A DNA stretch of 64,000 nucleotides from an uncultured Oscillospiraceae bacterium (GTDB lineage: Bacteria; Bacillota; Clostridia; Oscillospirales; Ruminococcaceae). The first letter of the stretch is position 1. Every line of letters starts with the position of its first letter. Positions 41,667 through 50,735 of the stretch are shown here, piece after piece. A program made the position numbers and the translations under genes. The DNA is taken from NCBI GenBank assembly GCA_900542145.1, contig UQMF01000012.1, positions 4,214 through 68,213 on the forward strand, read 5' to 3'. The notes under the pieces are model-generated. The model was not told the origin of the DNA, did not search any database, and saw only the letters and a program-made list of their open reading frames with translations.

Positions 41667-42272
41667 ATGGAAAAGGGTCTGCTTTTTGTAGTTTCCGCGC
41701 CGGCAGGCTGCGGTAAGGATACGATTCTTGAACAGCTGTTCAAATGTACGGAAAATGTCGGATATTCTGTATCTGCAACGAGCCGCGCTCCCAGGGAGGG
41801 CGAGGTGGACGGAGTGCATTACCACTTCCGCACCCGTGAGCAGTTCGAGCAGATGATAAAGAACGAGGAAGTGCTGGAGTACACCGAGTACTGCGGCAAC
41901 TATTACGGCACGCCCAGAAAGGCTGTCGAGGACATGCTCAGCGCTGGCAGGGACGTTATCCTCAAAATAGAGGTAGAGGGCGCCATGAACATCAGGCGCC
42001 AGTTCCCGGAGTGCTGCCTGGTATTTATCCTGCCGCCCTCCATGCATGAGCTGGAGCGCCGCCTGAGAAAGCGCGGCACCGAAACCGAGGAGAAGATAAT
42101 TGAGCGCACCGCCCAGGCGCGCGAGGAGCTGAAGTTCGCCGAGAACTACGACTACCTCATCGTGAACGGCGAGCTTGAAAAGGCTGTGGACGACCTCCGG
42201 GCGGTAATTGAGGCGGAGAAGCTGCGCAAGGTACGCCGCATGCCGCTGCTCGACGCACTCCGGGCAGAATGA
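41667..42272 (+). CDS. gmk: Guanylate kinase
   Basis: A 201-residue guanylate kinase converting GMP to GDP with ATP. The P-loop is APAGCGKDT, a variant of the usual GPSGVGKGT. The GMP-binding part has SATSRAPREGEVDGVHYHF and LEYTEYCGNYYGTP, and the lid has RLRKRGTETEEKI. GGAG precedes the ATG. Its stop overlaps the priA start by 4 bases. Confidence 0.96.
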   Translation: MEKGLLFVVSAPAGCGKDTILEQLFKCTENVGYSVSATSRAPREGEVDGVHYHFRTREQFEQMIKNEEVLEYTEYCGNYYGTPRKAVEDMLSAGRDVILKIEVEGAMNIRRQFPECCLVFILPPSMHELERRLRKRGTETEEKIIERTAQAREELKFAENYDYLIVNGELEKAVDDLRAVIEAEKLRKVRRMPLLDALRAE

Positions 42273-44683
42273 TAGAAGCAGTCCAGGCGGCGGTGGAGGG
42301 AACTGCATACAGTTTCGACATGCTGTTCACTTACCTTGTGCCGGAGAGCCTTTACGGGAAGATTTCCGCAGGAATGCGCGTGGTCGTGCCCTTCGGCAGG
42401 GGCAGCCAGAGCCGCGTGGCGCTGGTGTTCTCCGTGGAGCCTGCGCCGGAGGAACGCACGAAGCTGAAATTCGTAAGCTCCATCGCGGACAGCGAGCCGG
42501 TCATTTCCACGGAAATGCTGCACCTGTGCAAGTGGATACGCGACAACACGTTCTGCACATATTTTGACGCATTCAGGGCGATTCTTCCGCCGGGGCTGAG
42601 CTATACTCTGCAAACGAGGTATGAGCCGGTCAACGGGTTTTCCGGCGAACTGGACATGAATGAGCGACAGCTGCTGGAGCGTATTTCGCAGCTCCGGGAG
42701 CGCTACTCCCCGGACGCCGCGGACAGGTCGCTGCTGAAATCGCTGACGGAAAAGGGCGCAGTCCGGGAATCCGAGCTGCTGAAGCGCCGGGTCGGCGATG
42801 AAACTACACTCATGGTTAAAATCGCGGAGCAGCCCGAGGGTGCGGAATCCCCGAAGCTCACGCCGAAGCAGAAGCAGGTGATCGCGTTTCTGGAGGAGAA
42901 CTCAGCGGCTTCCGTGCACGAGGTGTGCTATGCGCTGAACATCACCGCGGCGGTGGTGAAGCGGCTGGTGGAAAAGGGGATACTCGAGGAATACGAGTAC
43001 CAGGTGTTCCGTTTGGAGAACACCGTCAGCAAGACTGAAAGTCCGTCCGATATAGTGTTCTCCCCGAAGCAGCAGGCGGTATTTGACGGCTGCCTGTCGC
43101 TGATGAACTCCGATCAGCCCAAATGCGCGCTGCTCCGGGGAATAACCGGCAGCGGCAAGACGTCGGTATTCATCCGGCTGATCGACGAAGCCGTGAAGCA
43201 GGGGAAATCCGCCGTCATGCTGGTGCCGGAGATATCCCTGACTCCGCAGATGGTGGGGAAGTTCCGGCGGCTGTTCGGCGACGAGGTGGCAATACTCCAC
43301 AGCAGCCTGTCACTGGGGGAGCGCGCGGACGAATACACGCGCATTCGCACCGGCAGGGCGCACATAGTCGTCGGAACGCGCAGCGCGGTATTCGCCCCGG
43401 TGCAGAATCTTGGGATCATCGTCATCGACGAGGAGGGGGAAAGCTCCTACAAGTCCGAGAGCGCCCCGAGATACCATGCCCGGGACATCGCGAAGCAGCG
43501 CTGCTTCTGGCACGGAGCGTTCCTGCTGCTGGCTTCCGCGACTCCGTCGCTGGAAAGCTACTACAACGCTAAGACAGGGCGCTACAGCCTGTTTGAGCTG
43601 GACGAGCGGTATAACAACGCGGTCCTCCCGGAAGTCTACATCGTGGACATGCGTATTGAAGCGCAGAACGGGAATCACTCTGCGTTCAGCATGCCGCTGA
43701 TAGAAGAAATGCAAAAGAACCTCGAACGGGGGGAGCAGTCGATACTGCTCCTCAACCGCCGGGGATATCACACGAGCGTGCGCTGCGCCACCTGCGGCAA
43801 AGCGCTGGAATGCCCGAACTGCGCGCTTCCGCTGACCTACCATAAGGCGAATGGCGCGGTGATATGCCACTACTGCGGATATTCCCACACACTGGGGAAT
43901 ATCTGCCCCTCCTGCGGAAGCAGATTCCTGATGATGAAGGGTACGGGCACGCAGCGTATTGAGGACGAGATTTCCGAGCTGTTCCCGACGGCGCGGATAC
44001 TCCGTATGGACGCTGACACGACTGCGGCGAAAAACGCATTCGAGAGCAAGTTCAAGGCGTTCGCCGCCGGGGAATACGACATAATTGTCGGCACTCAGAT
44101 GATCGCCAAGGGACTGGATTTCCCGAACGTGACCCTGGTCGGAGTCCTGCGCACCGACAACAGTCTGTACGCCGGGGATTTCCGGGCGTATGAGCGCACA
44201 TTCTCGCTGATAACCCAGGTCGTCGGCAGGGGAGGGCGAGGCGGAAAGCGCGGCAGGGCGCTGATACAGACCTTCACGCCGGAGCACTATGTGCTCAATC
44301 TGGCAGCGAACCAGAACTACCCGGATTTCTACGCCGAGGAGATCGAGCTGCGGCAGGCAATGCTGTATCCGCCGTTCTGCGATATCGTGGTGATCGGGCT
44401 GACTTCCCTCATCGACGAGGAGTGCAGCCGCGCCGCGCTGAGAATACGGGATATGCTGGAGAAGCGCCACACCGAGGACTGCCCGGATATTCCGCTGAGG
44501 ATACTGGGACCGGCACGAAACGTAATTGGAAAGGTCAACGGGCGCTACCGCTGGCGGCTCATACTGAAGTGCAGGAATTCCGCGCCGCTGCGGCGGCTGG
44601 TGGAGCAAACGCTGAAGGAAGCCGGAGCGGACAAGTCGTTCAGAAATACCGCGGTATTCGCGGACATGAACGGCGACCCGTAA
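42269..44683 (+). CDS. priA: Primosomal replication helicase PriA
   Basis: An 804-residue PriA that restarts stalled forks. Seen: the N-terminal DNA-binding domain (YLVPESLYGKISAGMRVVVP-like), Walker A GITGSGKTSVF, motif II IDEEGESSYKS, AHSSSL-type motif, then the zinc-binding cluster with eight Cys (CATCGKALECPNC, CHYCGY, CPSCGS) and helicase lobe 2 (GTQRIEDE, GTQMIAKGLDFPNVTL, QVVGRGGRGGKRG). Motif II has Gly where most PriA proteins have His (DEEH). The start codon overlaps gmk. Confidence 0.95.
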   Translation: MIEAVQAAVEGTAYSFDMLFTYLVPESLYGKISAGMRVVVPFGRGSQSRVALVFSVEPAPEERTKLKFVSSIADSEPVISTEMLHLCKWIRDNTFCTYFDAFRAILPPGLSYTLQTRYEPVNGFSGELDMNERQLLERISQLRERYSPDAADRSLLKSLTEKGAVRESELLKRRVGDETTLMVKIAEQPEGAESPKLTPKQKQVIAFLEENSAASVHEVCYALNITAAVVKRLVEKGILEEYEYQVFRLENTVSKTESPSDIVFSPKQQAVFDGCLSLMNSDQPKCALLRGITGSGKTSVFIRLIDEAVKQGKSAVMLVPEISLTPQMVGKFRRLFGDEVAILHSSLSLGERADEYTRIRTGRAHIVVGTRSAVFAPVQNLGIIVIDEEGESSYKSESAPRYHARDIAKQRCFWHGAFLLLASATPSLESYYNAKTGRYSLFELDERYNNAVLPEVYIVDMRIEAQNGNHSAFSMPLIEEMQKNLERGEQSILLLNRRGYHTSVRCATCGKALECPNCALPLTYHKANGAVICHYCGYSHTLGNICPSCGSRFLMMKGTGTQRIEDEISELFPTARILRMDADTTAAKNAFESKFKAFAAGEYDIIVGTQMIAKGLDFPNVTLVGVLRTDNSLYAGDFRAYERTFSLITQVVGRGGRGGKRGRALIQTFTPEHYVLNLAANQNYPDFYAEEIELRQAMLYPPFCDIVVIGLTSLIDEECSRAALRIRDMLEKRHTEDCPDIPLRILGPARNVIGKVNGRYRWRLILKCRNSAPLRRLVEQTLKEAGADKSFRNTAVFADMNGDP

Positions 44684-44702
44684 AATAGAAAGGACGATAG
44701 AC

Positions 44703-45185
44703 ATGGCATTAAGGCAGATAGTGAAATTCGGGGAGGACATACTCCGCAAGAAGAGCAGACCTGTTACTAATTTCGACGAGCGCCTGTGGACGCTCCTTGA
44801 CGACATGGCGGAAACCATGCACTCCAAGGACGGCGCAGGGCTGGCGGCGGTTCAGGTGGGAGTACTCCGCCGGGCGGTGGTTATAGACGTGCACGACGAG
44901 CACGGGGTAATCGAGTTGATAAATCCCGAGATAGTGTCCGCCGAGGGTACTCAGTGCGGCAGCGAGGGCTGTCTTTCCGCCCCGAACATGTGGGAGGAGG
45001 TCGAGCGCCCGAATATCGTCACCGTAAAGGCGCAGGACAGGCACGGCAAGGAGTTCACCATGACCGGCAGCGCGCTGCTGGCAAGGGCGTTCTGCCACGA
45101 GCTTGACCACCTGGACGGAGTGCTTTTCATCGACCATGTAAAGAGCGGCGGAGTCCCGGAACACCAGAATATTACAGCAAAGTAA
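44703..45185 (+). CDS. def: Peptide deformylase, first copy
   Basis: A 160-residue deformylase that removes the formyl group from nascent N-termini. Motif 1 GAGLAAVQVG has Val in place of the usual Pro, motif 2 SEGCLSAPN holds the metal Cys, motif 3 CHELDHLDG holds the two His and Glu. All catalytic residues are present. The sequence is clearly related to the next gene, so this is an old tandem duplicate; this copy is slightly more diverged in motif 1. Confidence 0.93.
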   Translation: MALRQIVKFGEDILRKKSRPVTNFDERLWTLLDDMAETMHSKDGAGLAAVQVGVLRRAVVIDVHDEHGVIELINPEIVSAEGTQCGSEGCLSAPNMWEEVERPNIVTVKAQDRHGKEFTMTGSALLARAFCHELDHLDGVLFIDHVKSGGVPEHQNITAK

Positions 45186-45197
45186 AGGGGAATACAC

Positions 45198-45662
45198 ATG
45201 GCAGTACTTGAAATATTGCAGTTCGGAAATGAGATACTGCGTCAGAAGAGCGAGGAGGTCACCGAGTTCAACGAGGAGCTCTGGGAGCTTCTGGACGACA
45301 TGTCGGACACTATGTACGACGCCGGCGGAGTGGGACTTGCGGCTCCGCAGATAGGCGTACTGAAGCGCGTTGTCGTCATCGACACCGACGACGATCACGG
45401 ACTGCTGGAGCTTGTGAATCCCGTGATAGTCGCGATAAAGGGGAAGCAGCATGAACTTGAGGGCTGCCTTTCTTACCCCGGGAAGAGCGGATACGTTGTC
45501 CGCCCGGCGAAAGTTAAGATAAAGGCGCAGGATCGCTTCGGCAGACGTAAGACCTATGTTGGCACCGGACTGCTGGCACGCGCATTCTGCCATGAAACCG
45601 ACCACCTCAACGGGATACTCTATTCCGACAAGGTGGACGAATGGGAGGAGGACGAGAAGTGA
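45198..45662 (+). CDS. def: Peptide deformylase, second copy
   Basis: A 154-residue deformylase with textbook motifs: GVGLAAPQIG, LEGCLSYPG, CHETDHLNG (metal ligands Cys and two His, catalytic Glu). It lies 12 bases after the first copy and overlaps fmt by 4 bases (GTGA), so it is the copy directly coupled to methionyl-tRNA formylation. AAGGGG lies upstream of the ATG. Confidence 0.95.
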   Translation: MAVLEILQFGNEILRQKSEEVTEFNEELWELLDDMSDTMYDAGGVGLAAPQIGVLKRVVVIDTDDDHGLLELVNPVIVAIKGKQHELEGCLSYPGKSGYVVRPAKVKIKAQDRFGRRKTYVGTGLLARAFCHETDHLNGILYSDKVDEWEEDEK

Positions 45663-46594
45663 AATTAGTATTTATGGGAACCCCGGTGTTCGCGCTTTCC
45701 TGCCTTGAGCAGCTTATCGCTGCCGGTCACGAGGTCGCGGCGGTATTTACCCAGCCGGACAAGCCGAAAAACCGCGGCAAGCAGATACAGATGACCCCGG
45801 TCAAGGAGTGCGCACTGAAGCACGATATCCCGGTGTATCAGCCGCTGAGTCTGCGCAGGGGCGAGGACGCGGAAAAGTCCCTGGAGGTATTAAAGGAGAT
45901 AAACCCGGACTGCATAGTCGTGGTAGCTTACGGGCAGATACTCCCGGAGAGTATTCTGGAATTGCCGGAGTATGGCTGTATCAACGTTCATGCTTCCCTG
46001 CTCCCGATGTACCGGGGAGCGGCGCCTATTCAGCGCTGCATTCAGTTCGGCGAGAAGAAGTCCGGAGTCACCACCATGTACATGGCGAAGGGGCTTGACA
46101 CCGGCGACATGATACTCCGCGATGAACTGGATATCCCGGAGGACATGACTGGTTCCGAGCTTCACGACAGGCTGTCCGAGATGGGCGGCAGGCTCATCGT
46201 CCGCACCCTGGAGGAAGTTCAGAACGGCACCGCGCCGCGGATCCCACAGGAGGGCGACACCTGCTACGCTTCGATGATAAGCAAGGAGGAGCTGTTTCTG
46301 GACTTCACAAAGCCTGCGGTGCAGGTGCGCGATTTTATCCGCGCGATGTCCGCGGCTCCCTGCGCGTATACGCTCCTTGACGGAAAGCGCCTGAAGGTAT
46401 TCCGCGCGCGTATTTCCGACAGAAACTTCTCCGGAACTCCCGGCGAGATAGTTGACGCGGATTCCTTCGCGGTGATGTGCGCCGATGGTGCAGTGGAGTT
46501 CACCGAGGTCCAGCCCGAGGGCGGAAAGCGCATGGATATCCAGGCGTACCTGCGCGGCAAAAAGCCGGAAAATGGAACCGTTCTGGGTAAATGA
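45659..46594 (+). CDS. fmt: Methionyl-tRNA formyltransferase
   Basis: A 311-residue enzyme that formylates initiator Met-tRNA. Motifs: VFMGTPVFALSCLEQL at the start, FTQPDKPKNRGKQ, and the catalytic block INVHASLLPMYRGAAPIQ. The C-terminal OB-like domain is complete. The GTG at 45659 overlaps the def stop; an ATG 6 codons upstream in the same frame lies inside def and is less likely. Confidence 0.96.
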   Translation: MKLVFMGTPVFALSCLEQLIAAGHEVAAVFTQPDKPKNRGKQIQMTPVKECALKHDIPVYQPLSLRRGEDAEKSLEVLKEINPDCIVVVAYGQILPESILELPEYGCINVHASLLPMYRGAAPIQRCIQFGEKKSGVTTMYMAKGLDTGDMILRDELDIPEDMTGSELHDRLSEMGGRLIVRTLEEVQNGTAPRIPQEGDTCYASMISKEELFLDFTKPAVQVRDFIRAMSAAPCAYTLLDGKRLKVFRARISDRNFSGTPGEIVDADSFAVMCADGAVEFTEVQPEGGKRMDIQAYLRGKKPENGTVLGK

Positions 46595-46650
46595 CTTCAT
46601 TGCACGCATAATAACCGTAATTGAAACCACTCTGGAACAGGAGGCAATTT

Positions 46651-47379
46651 ATGGTACAGACACTTATTTCAACCGCAGCACGGCACACGAATTTTCTGAG
46701 CGTAGGCTACACTACTGCGTATTTTCTCTGCATTCTGGCGTTCATTTTCGCGCTGATATGCTCGCTGACCGTCAAGACGACGTTCAACAAATACAACCGG
46801 ATAGGCAGCCGCCGTGGTATCACCGCCGCGGAGGTCGCGCGCATGATACTTGACCGCAACGGGCTTTATAACGTCCATGTGGAGCGTATTTCCGGCAATC
46901 TGACGGATAACTACAATCCGCGCACGAATATCGTGTCGCTGTCCGACAGCGTTTACAACAGCACGTCCCTAGCCGCCATCGGAGTTGCGGCGCATGAGTG
47001 CGGGCACGCAGTGCAGCATGCGCAGGACTATGTTCCGATAAAGATACGCACCGCGGTGTTTCCGCTGGCGCAGCTTGGCTCCTCGATGTATTTCATCGTG
47101 TTCATAGTCGGTCTGATATTCAGTTTCGAGCCGCTGGTCGACGCAGGAATTATACTGTTCCTGTTCGTTGTGCTGTTCCAACTGGTCACTCTTCCGGTGG
47201 AGTTCAACGCGAGCCGCCGGGCGCTGTCCACGATCCGCAGCGAGGGAATACTGGAGCAGGACGAGATGTACGGTGCGCGCAGGACTCTCACCGCGGCTGC
47301 GATGACATATGTCGCAAGTCTGGCAGTATCCTTTACGCAGCTGCTCAGACTGCTTGCAATACGGAACAACAGACGTTGA
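46651..47379 (+). CDS. Membrane zinc metallopeptidase (YugP-like)
   Basis: A 242-residue membrane protein with an N-terminal membrane segment, the zinc motif AAHECGHAVQHA (HExxH type), and two to three further hydrophobic segments, followed by VTLPVEFNASRRAL, a hallmark of the neutral zinc metallopeptidase family of YugP. The substrate is unknown. The ATG at 46651 has CAGGAGG 7 bases upstream; the open frame starts 10 codons earlier without support. It sits between fmt and rsmB as in many Clostridia. Confidence 0.9.
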   Translation: MVQTLISTAARHTNFLSVGYTTAYFLCILAFIFALICSLTVKTTFNKYNRIGSRRGITAAEVARMILDRNGLYNVHVERISGNLTDNYNPRTNIVSLSDSVYNSTSLAAIGVAAHECGHAVQHAQDYVPIKIRTAVFPLAQLGSSMYFIVFIVGLIFSFEPLVDAGIILFLFVVLFQLVTLPVEFNASRRALSTIRSEGILEQDEMYGARRTLTAAAMTYVASLAVSFTQLLRLLAIRNNRR

Positions 47380-47408
47380 AACAAAAGACATATTAAGGAG
47401 GTCTGACA

Positions 47409-48722
47409 ATGGCTGACCCACGGCTCACAGTCGTAAAAATGCTGATGAAAATGGAGAGCAGCGAGGCATATTCCAACCTGCTGCTGGATCACGCTTTCAA
47501 CGAGGCGGAACTCAGCGACAGGGACAAGGCGTTTGCGGCGGCGCTGTTTTACGGCGTTCTGGAGCGAAGGCTCACCCTGGATCATGTGATCCGCACAAAT
47601 TCGAAGATCGCTTTTGAGAAGCTGGACAAGGCGGCGGTGCAGATACTTCGTACCGGACTGTATCAGCTGCTTTACATGCCGTCTGTTCCCGAAAGCGCGG
47701 CGGTCAACGAAAGCGTAAAGATGTGCAAGAAGCTGAAATGCTTCTCCGCCCAGGGGTTCGTTAACGGAATGCTCCGCAGCTTTATACGCAGCGGAAAGAA
47801 GATAAGCTATCTCGGCATTTCACCGGAAAAACGGCTGTCGGTGGAGTATTCCTGTCCGGAGTGGCTGACTGAAAAATTCATCAGCGAATACGGCATGGAT
47901 TTCGCAGTCCGTGCGCTGAAAGCCTCCGTCGGGAAGCCGCCGGTCTATGCAAGGGTGAATGTCCTCAGGACGACCACGGACAAAGTCATCGCGGAACTTG
48001 CGAAGCAACGTATAAAGGCTGCGCCGTATCCGGGGCTGGTGAACTGTATCCGTCTGGAAAAGGCTGGCGACATTGAGAAATGCGCGCCCTTCCGTCAGGG
48101 ACTGTTTCATGTGCAGGATATTTCCTCGCAGCTGTGCTGTTTGACATTACGTCCCGTGGTGAATGAAACCGTGCTGGACGTGTGCGCGGCTCCCGGAGGG
48201 AAGAGCTTCACCCTGGCGGAGCTTATGGGCAACAACGGAAAGCTGTACAGCATGGACCTCCACGACATGCGCGTGGGACTTATCGAGGACGGCGCTGCGC
48301 GGCTCGGAATTAAGATCATCACCGCCATGCAGAACGATGCGTCGAAATTCAACGGTGCGCTGCCGCAGGCAGACAGGGTGCTGTGCGACGTTCCCTGCTC
48401 GGGATTCGGAGTTATCCGCCGCAAGCCGGAGATCAAGTACAAACCCCCGGAGGAATTCGCCGGACTGCCGGAGATACAGTATCAGATACTTGAAACCTCC
48501 GCGCGCTATGTGAAGTCAGGCGGCACGCTGGTGTATTCCACCTGCACGCTTTCCCGGGCGGAAAACGACGACGTGGCGGACAGATTCGCAGCCTCCCACC
48601 CGGAGTTCATGCCGATAGTCCAGCCGGTACCGCTTTCTGCGCCCGGGGACTACAAGCGTACCTACTGCCCGGACGAAAACGGCGGAGACGGCTTCTTTAC
48701 TGCGTCATTCCGCAGAAAATGA
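47409..48722 (+). CDS. rsmB: 16S rRNA m5C967 methyltransferase RsmB
   Basis: A 437-residue enzyme. The N-terminal NusB-like RNA-binding domain (AEAYSNLLL-type start, residues 1-140) is followed by the SAM-dependent methyltransferase with DVCAAPGGKSFTLAE, the catalytic DVPCSGFGVIRRKPEIKY and the second Cys in YSTCTLSRAEND. It methylates a cytosine in 16S rRNA. AAGGAGG precedes the ATG. Confidence 0.95.
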   Translation: MADPRLTVVKMLMKMESSEAYSNLLLDHAFNEAELSDRDKAFAAALFYGVLERRLTLDHVIRTNSKIAFEKLDKAAVQILRTGLYQLLYMPSVPESAAVNESVKMCKKLKCFSAQGFVNGMLRSFIRSGKKISYLGISPEKRLSVEYSCPEWLTEKFISEYGMDFAVRALKASVGKPPVYARVNVLRTTTDKVIAELAKQRIKAAPYPGLVNCIRLEKAGDIEKCAPFRQGLFHVQDISSQLCCLTLRPVVNETVLDVCAAPGGKSFTLAELMGNNGKLYSMDLHDMRVGLIEDGAARLGIKIITAMQNDASKFNGALPQADRVLCDVPCSGFGVIRRKPEIKYKPPEEFAGLPEIQYQILETSARYVKSGGTLVYSTCTLSRAENDDVADRFAASHPEFMPIVQPVPLSAPGDYKRTYCPDENGGDGFFTASFRRK

Positions 48723-48736
48723 GAAAGGCGATATAA

Positions 48737-49801
48737 TTGGAAGAACTGGAAAAGATAGATATTCTCGCGCTCACAAGGGAAGAACTTGCAGCAGAGATCA
48801 CCGCCATGGGCGAAAAGGCATTCCGTGCAAAGCAGATTTACGAGTGGCTGCATGTCAAGAAAGTCACTGATTTTGCACAGATGACCAATATTTCTGCACA
48901 ATTTCGTGACGCGTTATCAAGAAAATTTTGTCTAAAACACCTAATTATCAAAAAAAGACTTGTATCTCAGCTGGATAATACGGTAAAATATCTTTATGGG
49001 CTTCCCGATGGCGAGGCGGTCGAAACTGTACTTATGGAATACAAGCACGGCAATAGTCTGTGTATTTCCACCCAGGTCGGCTGCCGTATGGGCTGCCGTT
49101 TCTGCGCCAGCACCATCGCAGGATTCGTGCGCCATCTGCTTCCCAGCGAAATGTTGCTGCAGGTGTACGAAACAGAGCGCGACAGCGGCAGGCACGTTGA
49201 CAGCATAGTGCTTATGGGAATCGGCGAGCCGCTGGACAATTATGACAATGTGCTGAAATTCCTCACGCTGATGAACAGCGAGGGGGACGGCATGAGCCTG
49301 CGGCATATTTCGCTCTCCACATGCGGCGTGGTTCCGCGGATCTACGACCTGGCGGAGCTCAAGACCGGGCTGACGCTGTCGATCTCCCTTCATGCGGCGA
49401 CGGACGCGCGCAGGAGCGAGATAATGCCCATCAACAGAAAATACCACCTCGACGAGCTGATGAAGGCGTGCCGGTATTATTTCGACAAGACCGGACGGCG
49501 TATCAGCTTCGAGTATTCCCTCATCGAGGGAGTGAACGATACCGAGCAGTCCGCGCAGGAACTTATCGACCTGCTGGGCGGATTCATGTGCCATGTGAAC
49601 CTTATCCCGATCAACGAGATAAGGGAGCGCGACTTCCGCAAGAGCCGCTCGGTGGAGAAGTTCCAGAAGCGCCTCTGTGCCGCCGGGATCAACGCCACGG
49701 TGCGCAGGACTCTTGGCGCGGATATAAGCGCTGCGTGCGGACAGCTGCGGCGTGACGGCGGCATGAACAGTGCCGCGGAAACATCAGGGGATCCCCACTG
49801 A
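48737..49801 (+). CDS. rlmN: Dual-specificity rRNA/tRNA methyltransferase RlmN
   Basis: A 354-residue radical SAM enzyme that makes 2-methyladenosine in 23S rRNA and tRNA. The 4Fe-4S motif is GCRMGCRFCAST (CxxxCxxC), preceded by VLMEYKHGNSLCISTQVGC. Other motifs: IVLMGIGEPLDNYDNV, LSISLHAATDARRSEIMPIN, and the C-terminal catalytic Cys in ISAACGQLR. It begins with TTG, 15 bases after rsmB, behind GAAAGG. Confidence 0.95.
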   Translation: MEELEKIDILALTREELAAEITAMGEKAFRAKQIYEWLHVKKVTDFAQMTNISAQFRDALSRKFCLKHLIIKKRLVSQLDNTVKYLYGLPDGEAVETVLMEYKHGNSLCISTQVGCRMGCRFCASTIAGFVRHLLPSEMLLQVYETERDSGRHVDSIVLMGIGEPLDNYDNVLKFLTLMNSEGDGMSLRHISLSTCGVVPRIYDLAELKTGLTLSISLHAATDARRSEIMPINRKYHLDELMKACRYYFDKTGRRISFEYSLIEGVNDTEQSAQELIDLLGGFMCHVNLIPINEIRERDFRKSRSVEKFQKRLCAAGINATVRRTLGADISAACGQLRRDGGMNSAAETSGDPH

Positions 49802-49835
49802 ACAGAGGTTCCCGGAAAAAAACAGGCGGTGAGTT

Positions 49836-50576
49836 ATGAAGATATTCAGCAAGACGGACATAGGTCTGCTGCGCGATGAGAACCAGGACTGCGTCTGGAG
49901 CGCTGCGCTGTCGGACAATTCCTGCGCCGCAGTTCTCTGCGACGGAATGGGCGGAGAAATGCACGGCGGAGTTGCGAGCAGGCTCGCTGTGGACGTCATA
50001 TCAAAGCGTATCAGCGAGAATTTTACGGAGTACATGAGCCGCAATACGGTGCGGAATCTGCTTATAACTGCGGTGTCGGCGGCAAACAGCATTGTGTATG
50101 ACGCCGCTCTGAAGGAGCCTGCTGGCACCGTTATGGGCACCACCTGCGTGGCTGCGATAGTATCCGGCGGCAGGGCGTATATTGTGAATGTTGGCGACAG
50201 CCGTGGATATCATCTGTTTACCAGCGACGACAGCGAGTGTATTCAGCAGGTGACCAAGGATCACTCCCATGTGAGGGATCTCATCGACCGCGGCGAGATC
50301 ACCGAGGAGCAGGCCAGGACGCACCCCGAGCGCAACAAGATAACCCGTGCCATCGGCGCTGACAGCAGCGTCACGACGGATTATTTCGAGGTAGACATGG
50401 CGGAGGGCGACATGCTGCTGCTGTGTTCAGACGGGCTTTCTTCCTACGGCGACGACATGGATATTCTCGACATCTGCTTCGAGAATCCGCCGGAGAGAGT
50501 ATGCGACGAGCTGGTGGATTACGCCAACGGCAACGGCGGTCACGACAACATTTCCGTGGCTCTTTTCGCCGTGTAA
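49836..50576 (+). CDS. PP2C-type serine/threonine phosphatase
   Basis: A 246-residue PPM phosphatase (Stp/PrpC). Metal-binding motifs: TDIGLLRDENQD, VLCDGMGGEMHGG, GTTCVAAIVSGG, VGDSRGYHL, and the late LCSDGLSSYGDD and GHDNISV. It removes phosphate from targets of the PASTA kinase coded next, in the cytoplasm. It lies in the standard rlmN-stp-prkC order. A GGCGGTGAG-type weak site precedes the ATG. Confidence 0.94.
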   Translation: MKIFSKTDIGLLRDENQDCVWSAALSDNSCAAVLCDGMGGEMHGGVASRLAVDVISKRISENFTEYMSRNTVRNLLITAVSAANSIVYDAALKEPAGTVMGTTCVAAIVSGGRAYIVNVGDSRGYHLFTSDDSECIQQVTKDHSHVRDLIDRGEITEEQARTHPERNKITRAIGADSSVTTDYFEVDMAEGDMLLLCSDGLSSYGDDMDILDICFENPPERVCDELVDYANGNGGHDNISVALFAV

Positions 50577-50613
50577 CAATGTTTACAGATTGATTACAAA
50601 TTCTTGAAATCAG

Positions 50614-50643
50614 TTGACAGTTGCCCGGGCTATGTGGTATCAT
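50614..50643 (+). promoter_or_regulatory. Possible internal promoter before prkC
   Basis: TTGACA (50614-50619), 18-base spacer, TATCAT (50638-50643). Confidence 0.5.
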
Positions 50644-50735
50644 TATAGCGGTAACTATATTGAATCTGTTTCCGGACGGCGCTTCCATACGGCGCAGCCC
50701 TTATTGATAATGTATGGAGAAATGGCGGAGCATTT

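Noticed and set aside
40653..42308. 551-codon minus-strand frame opposite tgt, remA and gmk
   Set aside because: It crosses three well-supported genes and their gaps; no motif or start signal.
43310..44827. 505-codon minus-strand frame opposite priA
   Set aside because: Antisense to conserved helicase motifs; no family pattern.
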